Positions 1 through 12,600 of a stretch of 64,000 nt of DNA are shown here, piece by piece. A model generated the notes under the pieces. That model was not told the origin of the DNA and did no database searches. It saw only the letters and a program-made list of their open reading frames with translations. Position 1 is the stretch's first letter, and each line of letters opens with the position of its first letter. Both the position numbers and the translations under genes were made by a program. Origin of the DNA: Owenia fusiformis (lineage: Eukaryota > Annelida > Polychaeta > Sabellida > Oweniidae); contig CAIIXF020000005.1 of the NCBI GenBank assembly GCA_903813345.2, positions 11,413,375-11,477,374 on the forward strand, given 5' to 3'.

Positions 1-524
1 TCAAGAATTGGCAGAAAGGAACAAAAAACAATTGTACTAAAAAATAAAAAATGTTAACAAAAATAGATATAAATAATTTTCGCATTAAATTATTGTCAAT
101 CAGTCAACATTACATAAAGGACCGTGTTTTTTTACAGAATGTTTTCAGTCATTGGTTTAAGAGAAAACATTGTTAAATTCAGTTCACCATATTGATACCT
201 ATCCTTTATAGCGTCTAACTTGATAACACGTTAAATCAACTGTATAAGTAAGCCTTGGCTACTCATGATGCTGTATCAAAAAAAAGAATTGGTTCCCGAT
301 TCATCATATTATCAATTTACACCACCTTAAAGCATCTACACATATTATGCCAAAATTCATACAATGCATGATTTTAGGTTACATACATACATATGATAAT
401 ACATATGAATACAGGAACAGGTTCACCATAATACTTTTGAAAACTATTTTTCACAATTTGATAATACTCTGGATATCAGAAGTATTATGCATTTTTTAAT
501 AATAAATGAGAGTAAAATATTTGA

Positions 525-605
525 TTAACATCTCAAATGCTGTATAAAACCTGAGTTAAAATCCTCATTACTAAAATTATGCAACTCTTGCCTAAGCCTC
601 ATGGT
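525..605 (-). CDS. Candidate terminal exon of the HIT/GalT-like gene
   Basis: On the minus strand an acceptor (TGTATAACCAG) at 606-607 is followed by 26 codons starting TMRLRQELHNFSNEDF and a TAA at 527-525. The phase (0) matches the donor of the 4736-4635 exon. The peptide is polar and plausible as a C-terminus, but the intervening intron would be 4.0 kb and a missed exon inside it cannot be excluded. Confidence 0.5.
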   Translation of the reverse strand, partial: TMRLRQELHNFSNEDFNSGFIQHLRC

Positions 606-3600
606 CTGGTTATACAAATAAATACATTCAAACAAGTTATCAAATAGAAACATACAAGTAAACAAATATAGCCAGACAAGCAGACAAATGTAGTCATACA
701 AGCTTAACAAATACACTCATATATAAATATACCGTACATATGAACATACACATGGTCATACAAGTACAGGGTGGTCCTTGAACGCTATAAATATATACTA
801 GGTATAACTGGACCACCCTGTACACAGTGGCCGATAACATGTAAAATTCAAATAAAGTATATCTAATGCTCTTCCCAAAAGGAACAAGACCATTTAGCTT
901 ACTGCCCATGTTCATGTTATAAATGGTCCAGACATTTCTTGGGACAGAGCATTAGACTGAGCATTAAGAGATTCTAATGAATTCAGATCAAATTACAACA
1001 CCGAGGATTGAGTGGTTATCCCAAAGATTTATCCAATTTGCATTGGAATTTGGATAATATTTATCCAAAAAGTAATCCAACTCAAGAGGTGGATTGAGAT
1101 TTTTCCTGAGATTAATCCCAGGACTGTACAAATTCACCAATTTTTGGATTAATTGAAGGATCAATCCCACAATGCATCATTCAGATCCTTCTATTACTGT
1201 TATACAAATCTACAGTAAAACCTAATAGCAAACATCTTTTTAGTCATATGTGTTCACTACACAGGAGTAGAAAAATCAATGGAGTATGTTATGAGAAATG
1301 ATGTCCACTATGACAGGCTTAACTGTACATGTATATACTACAGGGCGTCCCGAAAGTATGGGGGCCCCCTAGGCAGACATATACCAATGTCATATACAAT
1401 GTGAAACTTTGTATTGATAGTTAATAGTCAATGAACAAGTCTGAGAAAATACAGTCCACTAGCTAATAACTGGCCATATAAGAGCAAATCTAAGTTGGAG
1501 CATTTTTAAGACTGTGTTTAGACTATATAACACTGGTTATCTACTTGATTACCCTGGTTTGGGGAGGCTTCAAAAGATCAACGTCAGACAGAAAACTAAA
1601 TAAATCTAGCAAGGGGGGGGGAGTCAAAGCCACTTCAGTTTGCTATCCGACAAAGAACATTTCAATTCTTTTGCAATTTTGACCTTGGAATAGTTTAAAA
1701 TAAAGATTCTACCTGATACTTTCTTTGTCAAGATGCATGCAATATAGCAATAATATTATGCCTACTGTTGTTGTCACATGTTTTAAGAATTCTAAATAAG
1801 TTATGGTGATGCCCCCAAGCAAACACGTGAAAGGTCCGCGATCAACTTTCATGGTATTTAGTTTTTGGGGTTGGGGGAGTCAAACTCAAAATTGGTACAT
1901 TTATTTAGTTTCCTATCAGACATTGGACTTTTGATGCCTCCCCTTACAGAAACAGTACAATGGTACGATTTTAATTTTTTCCTTATTTCACGCATTATTG
2001 GTAGGATTCCAAAAATTTTTGAAAATGTGTCCGTATCATATGTTTAAGAAATTGCACGTGTTTGCGAACAAATAGTTCAGAAGACAGCAGAATCATCAGA
2101 TCTTGACCATTTTTTTGAAATTCTATGAACATAACAAAACGTCTTTTGAACTATTTTTTTGCAAACATGTACATTTTCTTAGGCATAGTACTGAAACAAG
2201 TGTCTGACAAAAATGTCGTAGGTGGGAATTCTACCAATAATGTGGGGTAACCCAAACTAACAATTTCGGAAACCAGCCTAATCAAGTGGATCACACATTC
2301 AAACACATCCTTCTATAAATTGATAGCACCTTCAACAGTTGTAACAAATCCTATATTCAGTGTAAATTCATTGATTTGACCTTCCATAAATATATTCAAA
2401 TCTACACTTGAACTATCCTGGCTCTAGATATTAAAAATGATTTTGAGGATAGTAGGAATAATGTACAATGGTCCAAAATGTAAGGGTAATATCAAGGTAG
2501 CATGTAAGGATAATATCAAGGTAACATGTAAGGGTAATATCAAGGTAACATGTAAGGGTAATATCACGATAACATGTAAGGGTAATATTAGGTGACAAAT
2601 ATGGATAGAATGGGGTCGAATGCAATGGTAACATTGGGGTCACATGTAAGGTTGATATCAAGTAACATGTAAAGGTAATATTAGGTGACAAATATGGGTA
2701 AAATGGGATCACACACAATGGTAATATCAGGATATAAAGCTAATATTTAATTCAGCAGATTATTTTACTAAAACTGATGATTAATAACTGTTTGAGACAT
2801 TCAGGTCTTATGCATTTATTTGACATGAAGAGACCCATGTATCCCTTTAACCTGTCGTTGTCTTGAATAGAAAAAATGATTGCTAAGCTGATTAGCTTAA
2901 ATCTCAATACATATATAATATGCATAATCTCAATTGTAGAAGTGACGGAGAATTTGAGCGAATTAATTGTATAATAGAACTTTCTAAATTGTCCATTTTT
3001 AATAACAGCATATATCATAATAACGGCATATTATATTAATAATTGCAGCAGTAGCATACATTCTGTATACATATAACAATTTCTTGATGCAAGGTTTTTG
3101 ACATAACATCATTATTTGTTTGATATACTAACTGAAAAATTCTGCTTATTTTAACCTGGCTTAAAGGAAAGTTATGCCTAAATATTGCTTTCTACTCACT
3201 ACTTCTCAAATTATGTTCAGATCCATTTTTATGCAAAACTTGGGCCTTTGATACTTAAAATCAATTTTTTTTACTTAAAATCAATTTAATATGGATGCTC
3301 AAACAGTTCCCACTAAGTTCCTTGATATCATTTTTAAAATTATTGTGAAACCAAAGAGTGTATGGCAATAAGTGAAACCAGGAGCCCAATGGGCTGATTA
3401 AGCAATAACAAATTGAGAAAATATTTGGACATACTCCTCCTTTAAGAGCCACTGTTGGCACCTTATATAAAATAAATAAAATAAAAATACTAAAAAGGTC
3501 AAACCTTTAAGAACACGAGTCATTGCACATGATGTAATACTATCAAACAAATAACATTAACCCAGAGTTGCATTTGAAAAAATATGGAGTATAACAATTC

Positions 3601-6600
3601 TGGTATTGCTGGACCTCCTCTGACTAGGATTGACTGATTGTTATACAAGATAACCAGTTGCCATGTTTAGCAAAACACGCAAAAATGTTTTGATATGGTC
3701 AAATTTGATCACTTAGAAATGTGATGCTCAATTCCAGTAAGCTGCCATCTTTTAAAATTTCACACAGGAAGTGATGTCATCAACTCTCAACTTTGCATAT
3801 AGCATTAGGTAAGGAGCTATTAAGAATTACAAAACCAGCTAAATATTCTTTTTCAACTTTGTATCTTATTTAATCCTTCTGAAAATCTCTTCTTTTATTC
3901 TTAGTTGACAAGCCCTGAAAATATTTTTGCACAGAAAGTAATGATCACTTGTCTACAAGTGATTTTGTGCTACTTTCCTATACTGTTATGGGCAAGGTTA
4001 TAGAAGTTGAGAGTTGATGACATCACTTCCTGCAAGAAATCTTAAAAGATGGCAGCTCACTGGAAATAAGCACTAGATTTTTAAATGATCAATATTGACC
4101 ATATTAAAACATTTTCCCATGTTTTGCTAAATATGGAAACTATATATATATGATTATAGCTACCGTATCAAGAGAGAAAGGGTCTGGCAAGGAATATTCC
4201 TTTAAGCAATTCTGTTATTTCTTTTCAATGTAGATGCCACATGCTGTAAATCCCTGTTGCGTCCACTAATGCTGGTTTTCTGTTTTACATTTTAAAAAAT
4301 GCCTAAGCTGACACTGTATAGGCCTCATGAGGTTTTCACAAGATGCTTCCTATGCTTGATTGATTTCCTGATGAACTGAATAGCTTTGAATGGATCCACA
4401 TTCACATTTGATGCCTGGAATGGAATAAAAGACAATGATGGTGACTATCACAATGATAGTGATGTTGGCTAGCACATAAAGGAATAAAAGACAATGATGG
4501 TGACTATCACAATGATAGTGATGTTGGCTACGCACATAAAGGAAAAAAAATTTGTATAGCTAACACAGAAATTGACGAATGACCATTTCTGGTTGTGATA
4601 TAAAAATGGTAAATGATAGTGATATGATACTTACGGCGAATAGTTCTAGTGAGCTGATGTCTGAGCGTATTTCAGACACTGATCCCCGAGTGACAATACG
4701 AGCCAAGGTAGGCATCCTACCAGTGTTACTTGACCCCTGGAGATAACAAATACATGTTGGAAATGGTCTTTTGAAATGTTCCCTTAAAGTAGTAAACACT
4801 TTTGATCAAATTTCATTTAGAAGAACAAAGCACATTTGTTGATGTAAAAAGAAAGATAATCTCATTTATATCCATCAAGCAAAATAAAACACAAATACAA
4901 GGGAATGAATAGATAATTAAAATATGAGCCCTACCATTTCAGGATAGACTATAGACATGCTGTAACACAAGTGGTCCATATCCTCAATAAAGGCTGAAAT
5001 AAAGTGAGATATCGAGTTATCCACCAGCCATTTGGCCAAACAGTCTTCTTTACATTGCCAATCACAATGAAATGAACCATGAACCATGAAATAAAATGTG
5101 CGATGTGCAAATTTGTGTCCATACATATTATGTTTAAAAATAATTTAAGTTATGAATATGATCAAGCACATCGAACAACATTGCCAATTAAAATAAAATA
5201 CAAGGTATATAAGGTAGAACAGTTTTACCATGGGCTTTTAATTAAAGCCCATGATTTAACAATGTCTTATCTAATACAAAGTGTAAAGTATAGTCAGTTC
5301 ATTCTGTAGTCCCATAGACTTTTTAAACAATGAGAAAACTACATATTATTGTTATACAGTGCATGTTATACAGTGCTTACCTCGGGTAACATAGTATATC
5401 ATATGGAAGAAATTTGCGGACGGACTTTCTGCCATTATCACAATTTCATTATCTTTTTTAGGAGTCTGAAAAGAATTAAATTCTAAAATGCATCAACCAC
5501 TTTTTATGCATATGAAAAATAACCAAGTTCCAATCACCATACTTCAAATCGAAAGTAAAGTGTACATGTATGCATGAATGCTGGAGGATAGGGAGCATTT
5601 CAAAAGATCAGTATTGGAGAAATAACTGTATTTGAAAAGTTAAGGGGAGGGGGTCATAAGCATTAAAAGTTATCTTTTGAATTTTGAAATGCTCCCTTAT
5701 TGAGACAACATGATGCAGATGTTCATGTCATACGTATATTTTGAGCAAGTAAACAGTAAAATTAGTGAGAAAAAATATTGAAAATAATTATGAGACATGA
5801 AGTTACTTGTGTGACATATTGCAACAAAATGCACGAAACTCAAAATTGCAAAATAACAATGAAACATATAGGCCACCTTAAACTTTGGTATTCCCTTATA
5901 GACCAACCACGCCAATATATCAAATCAATATAACGCAACTTGAAGTTCAGAGATATTAGTACACTGTACAAACGTCAAATCACTTACAATACTTGCATAT
6001 GCAACCACATCATCCACATGGACTGCTAGCCCAAGGATATCATGTAGATGAATCAGATCTGTAAAGTAGTTCCGGTCAGGGAACATTTTTGAGTATTGTT
6101 CAGCAGCTAATCTCCAATTTTCCTGACTTCCTGGAATAATATAAACAAAAATAAATTAAACTTGACATTATCAAATAAGATGTGTACATGTGAGCTATTA
6201 CATTAACATCAATTGAATTCTTATTGTGGAATTACATATATGTCATGATGTGAATTCACCCGGACTGAAAACACCCAGTTGATGATTTGCAAGCTATTAA
6301 CACCAAGATGAATATCTATTTTCACCAATTTGATATCCATAAGAACCAAGGAAATACTTTATTTTGACAACAGTGGGCTTTTTATTAACCACATTAGATG
6401 AACTAAGAATTTTGCACACTGCAGATAAAAAGTCATGGTGAGAAGTTTGAATAGTATTTATGACAACAATAATATATTGTATATCAAACAATTTATCATG
6501 TTTGCGTTAATATAGAACTTACGAGCTAATCTGCTATACTATAGTGCAAATGAAGAGATCTAATACATTAATTTCCACATTCAAAGCATTCAAATGAACT

Positions 6601-9600
6601 ATTTACTATCTCTAAGCCACCCACCATAGTAACGGTCTGTCTCCATGGTAACATGTACATGAGGGTGTATCTGGCTAGCACTGGCATGTGGTAAAAGATC
6701 CCACATAACTATAGGGTACTTGTAGTTAGGATCTGTGTAATGTACTTTGTTTACCCTGGAAGTAGTTAATACAATCAATAGTACATATATACAAAAGGTA
6801 GTACATATGCCCAATTGATAGAACATATATACAATAACGCAGATGCGAGTAGGTAGTTACCAGTTTCGCCACCAGGTGGCTCGTTCGGGTCAGATAACAT
6901 GGCGGGTATAGTAGAAAGTTCCCTTTAACTACATCTGTTTTAGTGGTTCAATTTTCATATAACCCTTATGTATCTAATAGTGATGCAAATTAAAGTATGA
7001 CCAGTAAAAGAAAATGTTATCTGTCAAATACAAGAAAAGATATTTCACTTTTTGTGATTTTGTAACATGGGGTCTATGAGGAATCAACCCGAACAAGAAG
7101 TCACATTTTCAAAAAAAATTAAATTTTCAAAGTTGATAAACACTTTTCGAAACCATTTTTCTAGATGTACTTCTACATGTAGATTTCAAATATGACATCA
7201 CTATGACTGAATTTTGAATATTTAATGGCTTAAATCAAGATTATTTCTATTCGCATCTAGTCTATTGATAGTACATATACACTTCTGAAATTTCAGATTT
7301 ACAAGTGATAGATAACACAGTATACAGGGTGGGCCAAAAAAAACAATACCCAAGTTTAAATATGAATGATTCATATGATGCATGTTAAACCATGCCATGT
7401 ATTATATATAATTTTAAAGATAGATCATTTTCGAATAAAATGACACCATCCAATTGAAAAACCCTTGTTTTCTCTTGGAGTTAGAATCTGAAGTTGACAC
7501 CATGGGTGCCATGAGCGACCAAAAATCAAAAAACGAAAATTCCCCAAATTTCCCTCCATATTGCAGTCACAGCTGCACTCAATATGATAGAATCATCATA
7601 AATGTATTTAAGAGTAATACACAATTGATAATTAATTAAAAATATGTAAGTATTATTGCTGAATTTTGCACTATACTTGTATAAATGTACCTCTTTTGAA
7701 GGTGCTAAAGTTCAAATTTCCCTCCATTTTCCACAATTTGGAAATCCACAGGGAATAATTTTTTGGTCGCTCATGACACCCCTGGTGTCAATTTTAGCCT
7801 CAAACTCCACAAGAAAACAATGGTTTTTTATTCAGATGGTGTCAAGTTGTTAGGATATGATTTTTCTTAAAAATGATATACAATACATGGCATTGTTTAA
7901 CGTTATATCATATGATATTCACCCTTAAACTTGGGTATTGCTTTTTTGGCCCACCCTGTATAATGTGAAAATGGGCAGAAAATGGATTCTATGGGCTTTT
8001 GGCTTTCCAATAAACATTTTTGAGCACTCAATAAGCCAATAGATTCCAGTTCATATATGCAAATGTTTTAAGTAAAGTAAAGTAAATGTATCTATGTCAC
8101 TTGCTTACCAATCCAATGTTAACTGAAAGAGATCCATGAATTCTATAAAGTTCCAGTCTAGAGGATGGTGGTTCCTGAAGACAACCATGGTGTGCCAGGC
8201 ATCATACTTGAAGGCATTAGAGGCGGTAAAGGCATGGCTTGTCTCTAGTCTTCCAAATGGATCTATCCCTGTATATCTGAATAAAGGAACAAAATAATAT
8301 GTATTTACAAGGTACCAGTGCATGTAGATCTCCTTTCAATCAATTTAAGGTAAAGTTATCATATAAAACAATCAAACACTTTGGTTGTAACACAATATTG
8401 ACACTGTCATACATGAAATGATCATATATAAAATCATCTCTAGCAATGATCGTATGAAACTCGCTGACATGTTAAATGAAGTAGAATGACATATTTGCAA
8501 CATGCTCATTTCACCGATATGATCATATTTCTAGGAAAGTGAGATATACCTTAGGTACCTGTTTTGGATAGAATATCTCAATGTTTCTCCCTTTTGGCAG
8601 GGTGAAGGCAAATTTCCAGCAGGGTAGTACATGTATGTGATTCTCAGACTTTCAAAGGGGTAAATCATCCAATTGCTATAATGCTGGGAAGATAGCATTT
8701 TCCAAATTTTACAGGCATTTTTAAACTTACTTTTTATATGTAGATTCACAGAAGTCACATGTCTTCCCACTCTTTTCAGCTAAGTTATCTACACTGGAAA
8801 ACATATAAGAATACATAATCACCAATCACTTCATTTATATGTTTTTAGGTAACTCAACATTACTATAAATTATTACTCAATTCTTTCCTGTTAGTTCGAA
8901 ATGTTATCACCAAAATGTTCTCTATTTATTCTACACTTTAATAACACGTCAAGTGTGCTCCAGCATTCTCATTGGTCACAATTCAACTTTTCGGGAAACC
9001 AAAAAATGTTTGTTTGAGAGTATAAATTTAATATATAAAAGGTACTATCAGGTAATATATTTATGTACCCAAATAAAAAAAAATCAGATAGCCATCACTT
9101 GCACCAATATCTATCAAGAGCTTTGATTTACATACAGTATTATTGAAAAATTTCAAGTAGCATTAGAACTTCCTTATTTGCATTTGCATTTTTTACATTT
9201 GCGTCAGAGTAACAGGGCCCTTTAAAATATCTAAAAATACTGCAGTGTTATTAGGATCAAGTGATGTTGACTTTTTGTACAGTGTGGTAACATCTCTGAA
9301 CTTCAACATCCAAATCATGAACTTTATGATGGCCTGGTCCATTCAGGAATGTTATGATTCAATTAAAGGGATTAGAAGAGGAAGAGAATTAACATCCCCT
9401 TTTCAATTTTTTGCCAGATTTTGTAAATCAATAGATCATCCTGAAATAAAGCTACGGCTGTTAGAAAATAAGCATGATATAGATCCTAAGATCCAAAAAT
9501 TTTAAATAAAATCATGACTATTTTTGAAAATAGGGAAAATACGACATGGAATCCTGAGCCCAAAATTTTAAATTGTGACTGTTTTGAACTCTCATATCAT

Positions 9601-12600
9601 CTCTAAACCATCAAGTCTCTTTAAATTAAATTGATGAAATCACCCTCCTATTTTAAAACCAAAGGTTATCAAATGCTATGACTTTTTAGAGTTTAATTCA
9701 AAACACTCATAATTCTCGAAATAGTCTAGTAGTTACATTAATTGACAAAATGCTGATTTAAGAGAGGAAGGAAAATTAAACTGAAAAAATGAAACATCTC
9801 CATATTTCAATTTTTGTGATTTGGATATATTGTTTATTACAAACAGCATTGGCAACAGATGCATTATTAGCAGGTATGACATTCTCATTAAATGTATATT
9901 TACTTCAGATAATTTATTTTATTTATGACAAACCACCATAAAAAGTAAAGATAAAATGAAAACATCTTTAACATGTATATTATGGACATTATGGCCATAT
10001 AGTCATGCAGGTTTCAGGTTTAAGATTTTTTAATACCACTTTTATCGAATCTTTATAATTTTACTCGATACGATTGTCACTTTTCTGAGCTGAGACTTTT
10101 ATGAGTGTTTGTCTCATTTGATAATCCAAAATTTTCATGTTTGCCGAAAATTTAACAAAAATGTTCAGTTTACGCAGGATTTACTATGTAATGTGCAATT
10201 ACAATCACACTGCTTCCTTCGCTTCCTTCCTTTTCCTCCACCCATATGTGCTATATTATGACTTGTTTTTACAGATGGGTGTCCCTTTGGAGATTTTCTC
10301 CTTATAAGAAGACATAATACGTCACCTGGGTGTAGAGTTCTCTTAAAGCTCTATGAGTCATGGTCAGGCAACAACAAAGACATGTGCTTGGCAAAAGCCT
10401 GTCAGTTGGATGGCAATGTTGTCCACTACAGAAGCAGACACCACTGTTTCATATACAGATGTGAGGCTAGCTCAGATGGCACTGATTGGGAGTATCAATG
10501 GACAAGAAATCAAATATGGGGACAGGTATATGCCAAACCTCATAGATCAAACATCAAATGCTACAATTCCTACTTTGTAAGGAGAACATCAAGCACAGTG
10601 TGGCAATACTCTGAATGTAATAATATCAGTCGTTATGATAAAGATGTAGTTCAAACTTTGAACGACTGTATGAACTATTCTTGTCACACTTTAGCTAATG
10701 TGTTCAACTACTATCCTGACACAAAGCGATGCGACACTAAATATTGTATGTGGAATTCAACAACTAGTGATTACAACTTAAATCCTAAACCTAGCTCTAC
10801 AAAGGTATATGTTTATGCTCTGATGCATATTCAACAATGTAGCACAATACCTCCACCCATACAAATACCAGCAAACACTAACATGTCTTGTCAAGTGACA
10901 GGGTATTTCCAAAGCCCCACAGAACCTGACCAGATAAATGATATCTTCTGTAAGTCTCGTTCAAATACATTTACACTAAAAGATCGAGAGAGTGAAATGA
11001 GGAGTCATTATTGTTATAGCAACCATGAAGGAACTGGATGGAAGATAATTTCAGATCAAGATGTCCCTTGCTTTAGTGATAATCAAACGAAGGAAATGTT
11101 TGTCATGCCATATCCTGGCACACCAACCTGCCAAGGAAATATGTTTATCATAAAACAATTTCAACAACATTGCAAAATATCTGCATGTTATACACATGGT
11201 GCTGAAACTGGATTAGACCTCAGACAGTGCATGATACGTGCATGTGAAGGTGGTGCAAATGTTATCAATTACAGAAGTGCCAAAAACATACATGCATCAA
11301 GACTTCCATCTGTATGTGATTTGAGAACCTGTTTAATTCATAATGGTCAACTTGATTTAAACCTCACCTATAACAGTACAGGTTTTGAGGTTTATGTGCT
11401 GCACACTACACAAGGAGCAAAATCAACAACAATGACACCATCAACAACGACACCATCAATAACGACAACATCAACAACAGATCAACAAGAAATCATTTCT
11501 TTCGAAATTGCCACAATAGTTATGGGAATCTTACTTGTGGTTTCAATTGTGGTGATTCTGATAACTTGCATCATGTTAAAAAGACAACATACTAAAAGAA
11601 AACATGAAATGAATTCTCAAGATGACAACCTGGCACCTCTTAAAGATTATGCAGACAATGTCACTGATAATAATTATGTAAATGATTCTTTTATTGATGA
11701 GATAAGCTATGGAAATCAGAATGATCCAATTGTACAACAGAGCATTGCCAGAACTGTTAATGAAGGTGCCCTTGAAAATGAAAGAGATGAGGAGCTTAAC
11801 TTTATGATTGATCCAACTGGACCAGAGAGAAAGGTCAGAACTGTTACTGAAGGTGCCACTGAAAATGATAGAGACAAGGAGCATAACTTTATGAATGATC
11901 CAACTGGACCAGAGAGAAAAGTCAGAACTTTTAATGAAAGTGCCCTTGAAAATGACAGTGATGGGAAGCATTACTACATGAATGACCCAACTGGACCAGA
12001 GAGAAAAGTCAAAACTGTTAATGAAGGTGCCACTGAAAATGACAGAGATGGGGAGCATAACTATATGAATGATCAAACTGGACCAGAGAGAAGAGTCATA
12101 ACTGCTAATGAAGGTGCCTTTGGAAGTAACAGAGATGCCACTGAAAATGACAGAGATGAGGAGCATAACTATAGGAATGATCAATTCGGACCAGAGAGGA
12201 AACCCAGAATTGTGAATGAAGGTACCAGTGAAAATGACAGAGACAAGGAGCATAACTACAAAAATTATAAATTTAGACCAGAGAAGAATATCATAACTGC
12301 TAATGAAGGTGCCTTTGGAAATAATAGAGATGCCACTGGTGCCACTGAAAATGACAGAGATGAGGAGAATAACTATAGGAATGATCAATTCGGACTAGAG
12401 AGGAAAGCCAGAATTGTGAATGAAGGTGCCTTTGGAATTGAAAGAGACAAGAAACATGGTTATAGTTATGTTACTCTTGACAAAAACAGAGATGAGAAGC
12501 ACAACTATAAGAGTATGAAAGTCAGAACTGAAAATAAAGGTGCTCTTGGAAATGACAGCGATGAGGAGCATGACTATGTGAATGTTCCCATTACACCAAA

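Larger units (their letters stand above)
606..4634. other. Last intron of the HIT/GalT-like gene: repeats only
   Basis: No supportable exon was seen. It holds a 54-bp mini foldback element (767-820), an inverted-repeat pair at 1560-1660 and 1867-1945, a dispersed repeat at ~1341, a 24-bp minisatellite (2468-2720), a ~480-bp foldback (3658-4138) and a 59-bp tandem duplication (4422-4540). Confidence 0.6.

Noticed and set aside
2431-2718. 95-codon minus-strand ORF (ITLTCYLD repeats)
   Set aside because: Read-through of the 24-bp minisatellite.
9245-9505. 86-codon ORF upstream of nested gene 1
   Set aside because: No splice context, no recognisable motif, and length expected by chance in this composition.
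11576-12388. 270-codon minus-strand ORF across nested gene 1
   Set aside because: It is the antisense shadow of the 29-residue repeat region; its own repeats (hydrophobic SVIFSGTF) mirror the sense repeats, and the sense frame has signal peptide, membrane helix and paralogue support.
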